DNA of 64,000 nt from Sipunculus nudus (GCA_026874595.1 CM049310.1:29575558-29639557), one strand, 5' to 3'. Counted from the first letter of the stretch, positions 21,601 through 34,470 are shown. Translations and numbers: made by a program. Notes: generated by a model from the letters alone, not told the origin.

Positions 21601-24600
21601 TCTCCTCCATTGATATACAGCTCCGTGCCGTGGTCTGTCACAGGCACGCCACACCCTGTACAAGAACCGCACTCTCCTCTATTGATATACAGCTCAGTGT
21701 CGTGGTCTGTCATAGGCACGCCACACCCTGTACAAGAACCGCACTCTCCTCCATTGATATACAGCTCCGTGTCGTGGTCTGTCACAGGCACGCCACACCC
21801 TGTACAAGAACCGCACTCTCCTCTATTGATATACAGCTCTGTGTCGTGGTCTGTCACAGGCACGCCACACCCTGTACAAGAACCGAACTCTCCTCTTTTG
21901 ATATACAGCTCCGTGTCGTGGTCTGTCACAGGCACGCCACACCCTGTACAAGAACCGCACTCTCCTCCTGACATATACATCTCCGTGTCGTGGTCTGTCA
22001 CAGGCACGCCACACCCTGTACAAGAACAGCACTCTCCTCTCTTGATATACAGCTCCGTGTCGTGGTCTGTCATAGGCACGCCACACCCTGTACAAGAAAC
22101 GCACTCTTCCCCATTGATATACAGCTCCGTGTCGTGGTCTATCACAGGCACGCCACACCCTGTACAAGAACCGCACTCTCCTCCATTGATATACTGCTCC
22201 GTGTCATGGTCTGTCACAGGCACGCCACACCCTGTACAAGAACCGCACTCTTCTCTATTGATATACAGCTACGTGTCGTGGTCTGTCACAGGCACGCCAC
22301 ACCCTGTACAAGAACCGCACTCTCCTCTATTGATATACAGCTCCGTGTCGTGGTCTGTCATAGGCACGCCACACCCTGTACAAGAACCGCCCTCTCCTCC
22401 ATTGATATATAGCTCCGTGTCATGGTCTGTCAAAGGCACGCCACACCCTGTACAAGAACCGCACTCTCCTCTATTGATATACAGCTCCGTGTCGTGGTCT
22501 GTCACAGGCACGCCACACTCTGTACAAGAACCGCACTCTCCTCCATTGATATACAGCTCCGTGTCGTGGTCTGTCACAGGCACGCCACACCCTGTACAAG
22601 AACCTCACTCTTCTCTATTGATATACAGCTCCGTGTCGTGGTCTGTCACAGGCACGCCACACCCTGAACAAGAACCGCACTCTCCTCCATTGATATACAG
22701 CTCCGTGTTGTGGTCTGTCACAGGCACGCCACACCCTGTACAAGAACCGCACTCTCCTCCATTGATATACAGCTCCGTGCCGTGGTCTGTCACAGGCACG
22801 CCACACCCTGTACAAGAACCGCACTCTCCTCTATTGATATACAGCTCAGTGTCGTGGTCTCTCATAGGCACGCCACACCCTGTACTAGAACCGCACTCTC
22901 CTCCATTGATATACAGCTCCGTGTCGTGGTCTGTCACAGGCACGCCACACCGTGTACAAGAACCGCACTCTCCTCAATTGATATACAGCTCCGTGTCGTG
23001 GTCTGTCACAGGCACGCCACACCCTGTACAAGAACCGCCCTCTCCTCTATTGATATACAGCTCAGTGTCATGGTCTGTCACAGGCACGCCACACCCTGTA
23101 CAAGAACCGCACTCTCCTCCATTGATATACAGCTCCGTGTCGTGGTCTGTCACAGGCACGCCACACCCTGTAAAAGAACCGCACTCTCCTCCTGACATAT
23201 ACAGCTCCGTGTCGTGGTCTGTCACAGGCACGCCACACCCTGTACAAGAACCGCACTCTCCTCTATTGATATACAGCTCCGTGTCGTGGTCCGTCACAGG
23301 CACGCCACACCGTGTACAAGAACCGCACTCTCCTCAATTGATATACAGCTCCGTGTCGTGGTCCGTCACAGGCACGCCACACCCTGTACAAGGACCGCCC
23401 TCTCCTCCATTGATATACAGCTCAGTGTCATGGTCTGTCACAGGCACGCCACACCCTGTACAAGAACCGCACTCTCCTCCATTGATATACAGCTCCGTGT
23501 CGTGGTCTGTCACAGGCACGCCACACCCTGTACAAGAACCTCACTCTCCTCTATTGATATACAGCCCCGTGTCGTGGTCTGTCACAGGCACGCCACACCC
23601 TGTACAAGAACCGCACTCTCCTCCATTGATATACAGCTCCGTGTCGTGGTCTGTCACAGGCACGCCACACCCTGTACAAGAACCGCACTCTCCTCTATTG
23701 ATATACAGCTCTGTGTCGTGGTCTGTCACAGGCACGCCACACCCTGTAAAAGAACCGCACTCTCCTCTATTGATATACAGCTCCGTGTCGTGGTCTGTCA
23801 CAGGCACGCCACACCCTGTACAAGAACCGCACTCTTTTCCTGACATATACAGCTCCGTGTCGTGGTCTGTCACAGGCACGCCACACCCTGTACAAGAACA
23901 GCACTCTCCTCTCTTGATATACAGCTCCGTGTCGTGGTCTGTCATAGGCACGCCACACCCTGTACAAGAAACGCACTCTTCCCCATTGATATACAGCTCC
24001 GTGTCGTGGTCTATCACAGGCACGCCACACCCTGTACAAGAACCGCACTCTCCTCCATTGATATACTGCTCCGTGTCATGGTCTGTCACAGGCACGCCAC
24101 ACCCTGTACAAGAACCGCACTCTTCTCTATTGATATACAGCTACGTGTCGTGGTCTGTCACAGGCACGCCACACCCTGTACAAGAACCGCACTCTCCTCT
24201 ATTGATATACAGCTCCGTGTCGTGGTCTGTCATAGGCACGCCACACCCTGTACAAGAACCGCCCTCTCCTCCATTGATATATAGCTCCGTGTCATGGTCT
24301 GTCAAAGGCACGCCACACCCTGTACAAGAACCGCACTCTCCTCTATTGATATACAGCTCCGTGTCGTGGTCTGTCTTAGGCACGCCACACTCTGTACAAG
24401 AACCGCACTCTCCTCCATTGATATACAGCTCCGTGTCGTGGTCTGTCACAGGCACGCCACACCCTGTACAAGAACCTCACTCTTCTCTATTGATATACAG
24501 CTCCGTGTCGTGTTCTGTCACAGGCACGCCACACCCTGAACAAGAACCGCACTCTCCTCCATTGATATACAGCTCCGTGTTGTGTTCTGTCACAGGCACG

Positions 24601-25167
24601 CCACACCCTGTACAAGAACCGCACTCTTCTCCATTGATATACAGCTCCGTGCCGTGGTCTGTCACAGGCACGCCACACCCTGTACAAGAACCGCACTCTC
24701 CTCTATTGATATACAGCTCAGTGTAGTGGTCTCTCATAGGCACGCCACACCCTGTACTAGAACCGCACTCTCCTCCATTGATATACAGCTCCGTGTCGTG
24801 GTCTGTCACAGGCACGCCACACCGTGTACAAGAACCGCACTCTCCTCAATTGATATACAGCTCCGTGTCGTGGTCTGTCACAGGCACGCCACACCCTGTA
24901 CAAGAACCGCCCTCCCCTCTATTGATATACAGCTCAGTGTCATGGTCTGTCACAGGCACGCCACACCCTGTACAAGAACCGCACTCTCCTCCATTGATAT
25001 ACAGCTCCGTGTCGTGGTCTGTCACAGGCACGCCACACCCTGTAAAAGAACCGCACTCTCCTCCTGACATATACAGCTCCGTGTCGTGGTCTGTCACAGG
25101 CACGCTACACCCTGTACAAGAACCGCACTCTCCTCCATTGATATACTGCTCCGTTTCATGGCCTGTC

Positions 25168-25493
25168 ACAGGCACGCCAGACTCTGTACAAGAACTGCAC
25201 TCTCTCCCTGGGATATACAGATCCGTGTCGTGGTCTGTCACAGGCACGTCGAATTCTGTACCAGAACCGCACTCTCCCCTGGCATTTACGGCTCTGTGTC
25301 GTGGTCTGTCACAGGCACGCCAGACTCTGTACAAGAACCGCACTCTCTCCCTGGCATATACAGCTCCGGGTCGTGGTCTGTCACAGGCACGCCACACCCT
25401 GTACAAGAACCGCACTCTCTCCCTGGTGTATACAGATCCGTGTCGTGGTCTGTCATAGGCACGCCAGACTCTGTACAAGAACCGCACTCTCTC
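25168..25493 (+). repeat. Duplicated satellite segment, copy 2
   Basis: The GTCGAATTCTG marker is at 25,246, which is 6,836 bp downstream of its partner at 18,410. The segment is embedded in units of the other subtype, so it moved as a block by unequal exchange or conversion. Confidence 0.88.
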
Positions 25494-26576
25494 TCTCTGG
25501 TATATACAGCTCCGTGTCGTGGTCTGTCACAGGCACGCCACACCCTGTACAAGAACAGCACTCTTCTCTCTTGATATACAGCTCCGTGTCGTGGTCTGTC
25601 ATAGCCACGCCACACCCTGTACAAGAACCGCACTCTTCTCTATTGATATACAGCTCCGTGTCGTGGTCTGTCACAGGCACGCCACACCCTGTACAAGAAC
25701 CGCACTCTCCTCTATTGATATACAGCTCCGTGTCGTGGTCTGTCACAGGCACGCCACACCCTGTACAAGAACCGCACTCTCCGCCATTGATATACAGCTC
25801 CGTGTCGTGGTCTGTCACAGGCACGCCACACCCTGTACAAGAACCGCACTCTCCTCCTGACATATACAGCTCCGTGTCGTGGTCTGTCACAGGCACGCCA
25901 CACCCTGTACAAGAACAGCACTCTCCTCTCTTGATATACAGCTCCGTGTCGTGGTCTGTCATAGCCACGCCACACCCTGTACAAGAACCGCACTCTTCCC
26001 CATTGATATACAGCTCCGTGTCGTGGTCTATCACAGGCACGCCACACCCTGTACAAGAACCGCACTCTCCTCCATTGATATACTGCTCCGTGTCATGGTC
26101 TGTCACAGGCACGCCACATCCTGTACAAGAACCGCACTGTTCTCTATTGATATACAGCTACGTGTCGTGGTCTGTCACAGGCACGCCACACCCTGTACAA
26201 GAACCGCACTCTCCTCTATTGATATACAGCTCCGTGTTGTTGTCTGTCACAGGCACGCCACACCCTGTACAAGAACCGCACTCTCCTCCATTGATATACA
26301 GCTCCGTGTCGTGGTCTGTCACAGGCACGCCACACCCTGTACAAGAACCGCATTCTCCTCCTGACATATACAGCTCGGTGTCGTGGTCTGTCACAGGCAC
26401 GCCACACCCTGTACAAGAACCGCACTCTCCTCCTGACATATACAGCTCCGTGTCGTGGTCTGTCACAGGCACGCCACACCCTGTACAAGAACCCCACTCT
26501 CCTCCATTGATATACTGCTTCGTGTCATGGTCTGTCACAGGCACGCCACACCCTGTACAAGAACTGCACTCTCCTT

Positions 26577-27096
26577 CAATCCCCAGTGCCGTTTTTGTTT
26601 AATCCAGACTAAGAAGCTGTCATAGGGAAATATTTGCATCTCTCATTTACAAATACCTGCTTCTGGGGTTGAGGTTAATGCGACATTCGTATATATATGA
26701 GTCGGCTGAAGCTTTGTATTTAACCTTCTCTTTATATATTTGAATTAATTCTTTTCGTCCCCAGTTAGGTTTTGGAACACTGCATGACAAAAGTCTCATT
26801 TTTTTAGATAAATCATTTACCTGCAGTATAATTGATAATGGGTAATTGTCACTCCCAGTTCCTCCCAGTTTCATCAAATGGGCAATCAACTACTTTATCT
26901 TGAACATATTTCGGCATTAAAACGTAGACGATTTTACCTGAACCTTTTCAGAAAAGTGATTCGTACTTTGATTTTTAAAATAAAAGTTGGTCACGTATAA
27001 GTCATTATCAGTCATGAATTCACGAAGAACAGCGCTGTGTACAGTGAAAGGTTTTTTTTAAACATGCAGCTTATGGCCAGATTCCCTCTCTGGGGC

Positions 27097-27098
<2 letters not shown>
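26577..27098. other. Unique intergenic DNA after the 72-bp satellite
   Basis: An 80-codon minus-strand frame at 26,647-26,889 has no recognisable domain. I see no splice-supported link to the Cys-rich minus-strand frame of the satellite: a TAA stop lies in that frame about 33 bp upstream of its first repeat codon. Confidence 0.5.

Positions 27099-27159
<61 letters not shown>
27099..27159. repeat. (TA)n microsatellite
   Basis: Pure TA run. It is followed by a palindromic patch, AATCACTAATGATT then GATCACTTAGTGATC. Confidence 0.95.
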
Positions 27160-27161
<2 letters not shown>

Positions 27162-28243
27162 CACTAATGATTAGATCACTTAGTGATCACTATATTGTAA
27201 TCACTAGTAATTAATTTCATCGTCGCAACAACTCATCACCACCATGCGGTACCATGGCAATGTAATTAGCTGTAAAAAAGTCATTAAGGTACAGCTGACG
27301 TCACTCCATGGGGTCGAATTTCAAAGGCCAATTGCTCACTACTGTTTCTGAAATAATGCAGGTGTATATCACGCTGTAACAGATGTATATACAAACTTTC
27401 ACTTTGGCCGGTTTGAATAATATGACTGAATTAGAAAAATATCATATGTATAGAAAATGACACAAAAGCACGCATATTTCTCATTAAGTATGTATAGACT
27501 TGGACAAACACGTTTTGATCACAAACAGTGCTTAGAGTCATCAAACCGATTCACACGATACGTTTATTTTATGTTATAGTCTAAACGGTAAATTTTTCAC
27601 TTTTCTTTTATTTTTTTTCTGTAAGTGCATAAAGCTTTAGCTTGATACAGTTGAGGTTAGTTTAAATTTAGCGTATTCTGGTTGTGTAAAACTGATACCA
27701 AGGGGTTTTATGCTAACAGGACAATAGAGTTTCACGTACAGCCGCCAGATGTCAGGAGCGGCTATATAGCTTATCAATGTTGACCACATGCATGACGACG
27801 TACAATGATTTCGCAGTCTGAACATGAAGATAAATTGATAAATTTTCGCATAATCTAGAAAGAATTCTGGTGTTTAGGTGACAACGAAATGTACATATAC
27901 ACATGTAATTTTAACAATTTGTATTCGGCACTTGTATACTTCTATGTATGATGCACATACCATCAAGTTTTAGATTAGCAGAGCAATTTTACTTTTCAGT
28001 CGACATTCGGCGTGTATTAAATGTCCGTATTTTAGCACAGTCTAGTTATGAGGAAGCAGAGCTTACTCCAAAGAATACCTGTTTTGTCACATGCTTCCAA
28101 GCGGAGGAAAGTTTTCAGTGCTTTTCGAAGGCCTACAAGATAAAGGTGAAGCAAAATTTTACAAGCTGTTTATGGAAGGAGGCATCTCCTAATTTCAAAC
28201 TAAGATACATGGCATTCCGAAAAAAAAAACGGCGAAACATGAA
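27160..28243. other. AT-rich intergenic DNA, no gene seen
   Basis: A 106-codon plus-strand frame begins at 27,948 and ends at 28,268. It shows no domain, signal peptide or conserved motif that I recognise, and ends in a Lys-rich stretch encoded by an A-run, so I leave it uncalled. Confidence 0.5.
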
Positions 28244-28749
28244 TTTAAAGGGGCCCAATCACCAATAATGCATATTGAATTAACACGAAAATAGCTTCTT
28301 CCTTTGAAATAAATATGTACCTGCCAAAATGTTGCCCTGAAACACTTTGCTTACTTTTGTAAACGAACATTAAGAACAGTGGACCGGGCGCGATCACACC
28401 TGTCAACATACACACATCGGGTGTATCGCCCGGCCACAACACGTGTCAATCAGGAGATGCCCTGACTGACTTGGTCCAAAAAATGTAATACATGTTCCCG
28501 CTGGCTGAAACATCGAGTGTTGCGGCTAACAATCGGACCTCCGGTCACTTGGCATTGTTATGGTAAACAGACATACGTGGACTGTGTTTACCAACACGCA
28601 GAGTCATAACAAGGTCTTAAACAGCCGTATGCGAGGTACTGAGACTGTTTGCTTTGGTGGGTTTGCTCGAAAAAAAAATGTATAAAGCAAAACTGAACTG
28701 AAAGTGTGAAAGAATAGACATGATATTGCTCCTGATTATGTCCCTTTAA
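28244..28749. mobile_element. Possible short TTAA-flanked inverted-repeat element
   Basis: The left end reads TTAAAGGGGCCCAATCA and the right end, reverse complemented, reads TTAAAGGGACATAATCA. They agree at 14 of 17 positions. TTAA at both boundaries would fit the TTAA target duplications of piggyBac-like elements, but the terminal bases are not a typical match. The 0.5-kb interior is GC-richer than its flanks and has no coding capacity. Coincidence is possible. Confidence 0.4.
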
Positions 28750-29535
28750 GGGTCTAGTCTGTTATAGTATTTTCTGTTAACACGTTCAAAACAAATTTCA
28801 TTGAATATAATATCGGAATTGAACTGATCATGAAGTTAGCACGCATTGACTTACAATTTACAAAATATGTCTATGCATTTAAGGTTTGAATGTAAACTGA
28901 GAAGCATGTAATAATATTTTGTGTAATTAGTTTAAAGTATAAACCATTTCCTTAGTTACGGCTACTTCACTTACATTGTAGACCGTTGTTAATGTGTAAA
29001 ACAAGTGCCATTGTAAAACAATTAAAGTGTTTAGATCTAGAAAGAAAGTTAAATGACAAAGCAAAAGTATCATTTGAAGCGTGAAATTCGGTCTCTGTTA
29101 CCCATATTCTCTGAGCTATGGGGCTTACAAGCACCCCCAGAATAATTGAAAACTTGATACCAAAGAAGGGGACAAATCATAACCATTGGACCCAGAATCG
29201 TCTAACTTGACATCCTGAGAGTTCCTCAAAAGTTCTCCCCTGGAAACTGAAATTGGGTCACCTCAGAGTTTTGGGGTTGTTTGAGCACCCAGGAATAATG
29301 CAAAATACACGCAAATTGCCAAATTCCTCAGGAAAGGCTTGTTGGATTGTCATCAAATTTGTTGTGCTTATTAGTCTTGATGAACTTAAGCTTTTATGCA
29401 TGAACGATGATGCCACCTAGTTTATCTTAATTAGTTGCCTGCGCAGTACATATTGTCAACATATCAGTCGGCTGAGCGTCATGACCCATGGGTCCTTTGT
29501 TACATACATGTATAATTAAAAAAGATTCGTAATTC

Positions 29536-29536
<1 letters not shown>
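28750..29536. other. Intergenic DNA, no gene seen
   Basis: No open frame above 60 codons. A moderately GC-richer patch at about 29,090-29,400 resembles decayed repeat sequence but cannot be classified. Confidence 0.5.

Positions 29537-29571
<35 letters not shown>
29537..29571. repeat. (TA)n microsatellite
   Basis: Pure AT/TA run. Confidence 0.95.
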
Positions 29572-29573
<2 letters not shown>

Positions 29574-29702
29574 GACGTTTATCCTGATATCTTATGCTGT
29601 GGCATTATCGACGTTTGTCTGATTACAAACATGCAAACATAATTTTATAGATAATTTTGCTTACATATATAGATATTAATTGAGACGCAAACGGGCGATG
29701 TA

Positions 29703-29822
<120 letters not shown>

Positions 29823-29890
29823 TGAAATAACAAAGTAATAAATAATAATAAAAAGAAGAAGAAGAGAAACATGCAGAAGAAGCAGAAGAA

Positions 29891-31135
29891 AACAACAAGT
29901 AGTATTAGTAATAGCATTAGTGGCAGTAGTTACCAATGTTGTTATTTCTTTATCATCGCTATTAATAGAACAGTGTAAATATTGATGTGTCATTTATAAC
30001 ATATAGGCTTTTCATTGAGGGGCCCTAATACTGTGAAGACACGGCTTTTCCGTCACAATTTTGAATCTAAACCTTGTAAGTGTTATTACTCTCGGCAGTG
30101 AAGCAGGTGACATGTATAATAAACATATACTGGTCACTGGAGCATGGTTTTTCTTAACAAAAATGTGAGAACGTAACAGTAACTAATTCTAAAAATGGCG
30201 AGGAACCAGGCCAGTTGACCTGTTTATATACCAAGTCAAAATGTCAAAGCGCCTTCTTTGTTCCCCAGAGAGAGATATAGTGAACACGAAAGAAACCCGG
30301 CTTTACAGTCAGATATAGATGATTTAATAAGTAATTATTCAAACCGGCCTGGTTGATATTCTTAATTTACATGGGAAAAAAACATATATTTACCAAAAGA
30401 TCGGTACGACCCTCACCTGGTACAACAATTTACAGTATCCTTGTTCAACGGTTAACATTATAATTATACACCATCTACTATACTACCACTTCTTCAAATA
30501 CTAATACAATTAATAAGAATGTTAAACTTATTATTATAACATTTTCAATATTCTATTTTAAATTTAAACGGACATCTTTAGAGAGATTTCTTTAAAATGT
30601 TTGAGCTAATTGATTCTGGACACTATTTTGTTTTTACATGCATGTATTTAACCCAAGTATTATCCATGGGAAGTATTTTCAAGTATACTTGTATGCACTC
30701 ATGCAGGAACTATTTTACTATGAACACATTTTTTACAATTTGTACCGAGAACTATTTGACGTTATATCATCAATCCAAGTGACAATTACAAGTCGGATGA
30801 GGTGTTTTTTAATTCTTTGGGAAAAAAATATCATATAAAACATCTGTATTTTATGCTTCTTGTTTTTGACCGTCAATCTCAATGTACGAAGCATTTGTGT
30901 GGCTGTTTTAACCTCCGGATAAACACCTTAATAGTTTTCTTGTTTTATTTTTCATTTCCTATATATTGCTGTATTTTATTATATTTATAAATGTTAATGT
31001 TCTTCCTGACTAACCTGGTATTTTTGTATATATATTTATATAGATGTCTGCGGGTGTAATATTAGACTGTACACAACGTCACACATAACACTGTGTACTT
31101 AATACTTTTTCCACACGAACTTATACATATATATG

Positions 31136-31138
<3 letters not shown>
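29891..31138. other. AT-rich intergenic DNA, no gene seen
   Basis: Overlapping frames of 61-66 codons near 30,597-30,990 are T-rich chance frames. Confidence 0.55.

Positions 31139-31176
<38 letters not shown>
31139..31176. repeat. (TA)n microsatellite
   Basis: TA run flanked by inverted ATATGTATG and CATATACATATA sequence. Confidence 0.93.
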
Positions 31177-31178
<2 letters not shown>

Positions 31179-32603
31179 TATACATATAAGTATATATACA
31201 TACAGGATCAGTACTGATGTTTGCATATTTACATTGCATGTACTCACCAAATAAAGAGTTCTCTCGTCTTACACGCCGTCATGTGTATACCCGTTTATAC
31301 CGGAGTCATAAGTGACATGCATGACGGTGTATACTTTTATTCAAGCAGGTGTACAGGGGAATCTTTTGGTACCGTGACACAAAAAACAGAGAGACTGATG
31401 TTATATTTTATCGTCTGTACATGTACCATAATGTTCAGATGAACTTGTTTGCCTTGAGTGATTTCAGCAGCTTTCCATTAAGGATCGACACGCACACACA
31501 GACACTCGTAAACACGCGCGTAATGAAATTACATAAAAATCAATATTTATATAATGTCAGAACAGTTTTAATGTTAGCATTTTATAGATGTTTTAGACTC
31601 GTGTCTTCTTACGGAAGCTAATGGGAAACGATAAAAATCTTTGCCTATTTATAAAAAAAAAGATCAGAAATTCACCTGGATTCAACTAGGAAAACAGATT
31701 CATATTCTACCCTAAACTAATCTCATGTAACCTATACCTAACGATATAACCTGGTCATCTTGTAAGAGAGGTCGTCACATTAGGCTATTAGTCGGTACAC
31801 GCATATATACTGAAGTAAACACTCGGGCCGTCCTGCACTGAAAATGGAGATGATCGTGGATAGTTTGTCCTTGTTCTTGACCAAGGCTCTGGTTTGGTAA
31901 AAAGGCAGACATAGGACAAGATGGGCGGTCAATTTAACCCTACGGAACTGAGATAAACTGCTCGATAAATTTAAAGACGACCATTTAACCTGCCTTCATT
32001 AATCTCCTAATACACATGTATATAGTATTTCATTAAGGATGTCACGATAATTTAATAAAGTTAAGATAATTCAACCTCAAGAAGGGCAGAACGGCGAAAT
32101 CAAAAGTACTTGAAAAAAGTTTGAAAATTCCAGCATAATGTTTTTATATATGAGTATATTTGATAAATTGCAGTTTAACGACGTAGTATGCAATCCAATA
32201 TTAAATGACTGGAAACGTATTTACTGAAATTTCGAAAAATCAAACACTTAAGGGAATCATTAGATGTTTGATATATATGACAACTTGTATAGAGCCATTT
32301 TGAGGAACAGGTGTATGACTGTATTTTATTGATGTATGACTAATCTAATATCAATTAGTCTCCACCTAACAGGTGAATATATCTCAATTATCAGTGTTCA
32401 CCTGCAGACACCTGTAGGTGGTTAGCCTTGTTTTGATATCGTACAATGCCTTGTGGTATTACGTTTGGTACCTTGTGGTATATGCATGGGAAACCGCCTA
32501 ATATTTTATGAAAACTCCCAAACAAATCGAGTGCATTAATTAAAATAAGGGAACATCCTTCTCCGTGATATAAAGATTCCAAATAGTTTTCAATTTATCG
32601 GGA
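31177..32603. other. AT-rich intergenic DNA, no gene seen
   Basis: Frames of 73 and 90 codons at 31,221-31,621 overlap each other and show no family features. CACCTGCAGACACCTGTAGGTG near 32,400 is a small imperfect palindrome. Confidence 0.55.
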
Positions 32604-32615
32604 ATATATATATAA

Positions 32616-32682
<67 letters not shown>
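32604..32682. repeat. (TA)n microsatellite
   Basis: TA run of about 38 units with one AAG interruption. Confidence 0.95.
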
Positions 32683-32685
<3 letters not shown>

Positions 32686-34116
32686 TGGTCATAACGTAGA
32701 CCAATCTTCCCTTCAACGCTGCAGCAGGGGGACAGCTATATTAGGGGGACCATATCTGGTCCGTCTTATATTTCAACACAACCTCTTAGTGATGAAACAT
32801 TGAAAATCTGTCGATCTGTCTCAATTCAAATGCTCAAGACCAATTTATGCCCTTTTAGTTTAATTTTTTTTCCATATGAATGATACACATTGTCCACCCA
32901 ATGCCTAAAATAAAGGATGGTCCCCTTTATGTGAGTAGGATTATATGAAACATTAGATCATTATGACATAAATATACACGCATTCTGCAGCGGAGGTTGT
33001 AACGAAACTTATTATTATTTTCCTGTGCGTAATTTATCTGAAAATAAAGGAAAGTGAATGTATATGTGTGTATTCCATCACATGTCGCGAAGAAACTTTA
33101 AACATGCATGAGATGACAAAAGGTGACTTATATTGCAATGACTGATTCCCTTGATTTAATTCAAGCTTAAATCTGTAAGCGAAATTTATAAAAAAAATTT
33201 AAAAAAATATTTAAAATATTCCTTATTATTTTATTAGAAATATAACAAAATATTTTCATATATACAAATTGAATCATATTGGGAGATGAACACCATATGG
33301 TTGTTTGTAACTTCTAATAATGTTCAGTTCATCTATTTATAGATGTGAGAGGCATTGGCAGCTTAACTTATGCTCCTTCAACCGCATAACCAAACAAACA
33401 TTGCATGAAATTTGCTCCTGAAACAGAAAACTGTTAATTATAGTGGGATCATTATAATGTGATAAACCTGAAATCAAGAGAAACGTACTGTAATGGAGTC
33501 TCTTAGTAAACTTTTTCAAAATTTGGTACATATGACCCTGAGGGGATATTATTTATAAATATAAGAATTCTGAATCAATAAGAAATATAACATCAGAAAC
33601 ACTGTTAGGACTTCTAAATTACATATACATACCTTTGACATTCAAAAATTGCTATTAGTTCTTCTTGTGTGTATTATATGACGATCCTGTAATAAAACTG
33701 ACTGTTCGTTTATTAAGACCTAAATATATGGCCAACTTGCTGTTCTCAGTTGCTAATAAGTAAGCCAGCAATATTGTAAAATAAATGAGTAAAAGCCGGT
33801 TAATGATGTTGACATGGGGAAATTTTTTTCCACGGCTTTCACAGTACACGTATTCCTCTTTACATTATACCCTAAATAAATTAAATATTTTCTTATAATT
33901 TTACTCTGCAGGTCAGCTAACAATAAGAGTATGCATGCAAGAACTGTACTTTGCCTAAACTTGGGCCTTGGGGTAATCCTTAATCTATAATACTAGGGCA
34001 CGATATTTTAATACAATGTTCTATACACTTCATGCATTTCAGGGAACTTTCATTTTTTTTATAAAGGAAGAGGGTTTTATTAATGGTAAAAAAATGTGTC
34101 CCGAAATTGATCACAC
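32683..34116. other. AT-rich intergenic DNA flanking the 59-bp array, no gene seen
   Basis: Only 64-codon chance frames on the minus strand. Nothing recognisable lies directly at the array edge. Confidence 0.55.
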
Positions 34117-34470
34117 TGCTTTGGGGCTGAATGTGTGCAGTATTTGATGTAAACTGTTGTTTGCTCAGCCCAAAAGCAGTCTGGGCTGAGCAAACAACTG
34201 TTTACATCAAAAACTCCACCCACACAGCCCCAAAGCAGTCTGAGCTGAGCAAACAACTGTTAACATCAAATACACAACATATATAGCCCCAACGCAGTCT
34301 GAGCTGAGCAAACAACGGTTTCCATGAAATACTTTAACCATACAGCCATAAATCAGTGTGAGCTGAGCAAACAACTGTTTACATGAAATACTCCACCCAT
34401 ACAGCCCCAAAGCAGTCTGAGCTGAGCAAACAATGGTTTACATCAAATACTCCACACATACAGCCACAAA
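34117..34470 (-). repeat. Inverted edge block of the 59-bp satellite with hairpin
   Basis: One partial monomer reads forward, then about five monomers read in reverse. The turn is a near-perfect palindrome: a 26-bp stem (34,146-34,171 pairs with 34,183-34,208, one mismatch) around an 11-base loop. The reversed block (34,175-34,425) matches the forward array at about 34,925-35,175 in order and in private variants, such as the ATATATGTTG, GATTTATGGCT and GAGTTTTTGATG forms. It is therefore an inverted duplication of that segment. Confidence 0.9.

Larger units (their letters stand above)
18234..26576 (+). repeat. 72-bp satellite, block 2 (about 116 monomers)
   Basis: Same monomer family and orientation as block 1. 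The first part (to about 18,790) mixes block-1-type units (GCCAGACTCTG, CTCTCTCCCTGG) with GAATTC-bearing units. Most of the rest is a second subtype, GCCACACCCTGTACAAGAAC with CTCTCCTCCATTGATATACA. Marker variants recur at fixed shifts: AAGAACAGCACTCTCC at 20,871, 22,022, 23,894 and 25,911, and a CAGCTACGTG variant at 21,115, 22,266, 24,138 and 26,155. Both series give 1,151, 1,872 and 2,017 bp, that is 16, 26 and 28 monomers with one-base slips. A run of block-1-type units is repeated at 25,168-25,493. The 1105-codon plus-strand frame at 21,409-24,726 is an array translation, not a gene. Confidence 0.97.

Noticed and set aside
21409-24726. 1105-codon plus-strand open frame
   Set aside because: It is a translation of the 72-bp satellite. 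It starts inside the array, ends at a TAG created by a monomer variant, overlaps equally open frames on both strands, and its variants are mostly residue-changing.
15409-26544. Cys-rich minus-strand repeat protein (24-residue unit)
   Set aside because: The frame is broken repeatedly by copied TAG codons and by 74-bp monomers, no splice-linked start is visible at the upstream end, and there is no synonymous bias. Kept only as a finding to test.
14488-26576. CRISPR array
   Set aside because: The repeats are contiguous 72-bp units without unique spacers, there are no cas genes, and the sequence is eukaryotic in character.
27948-28268. 106-codon frame
   Set aside because: No recognisable domain and a Lys-rich end from an A-run; insufficient support.
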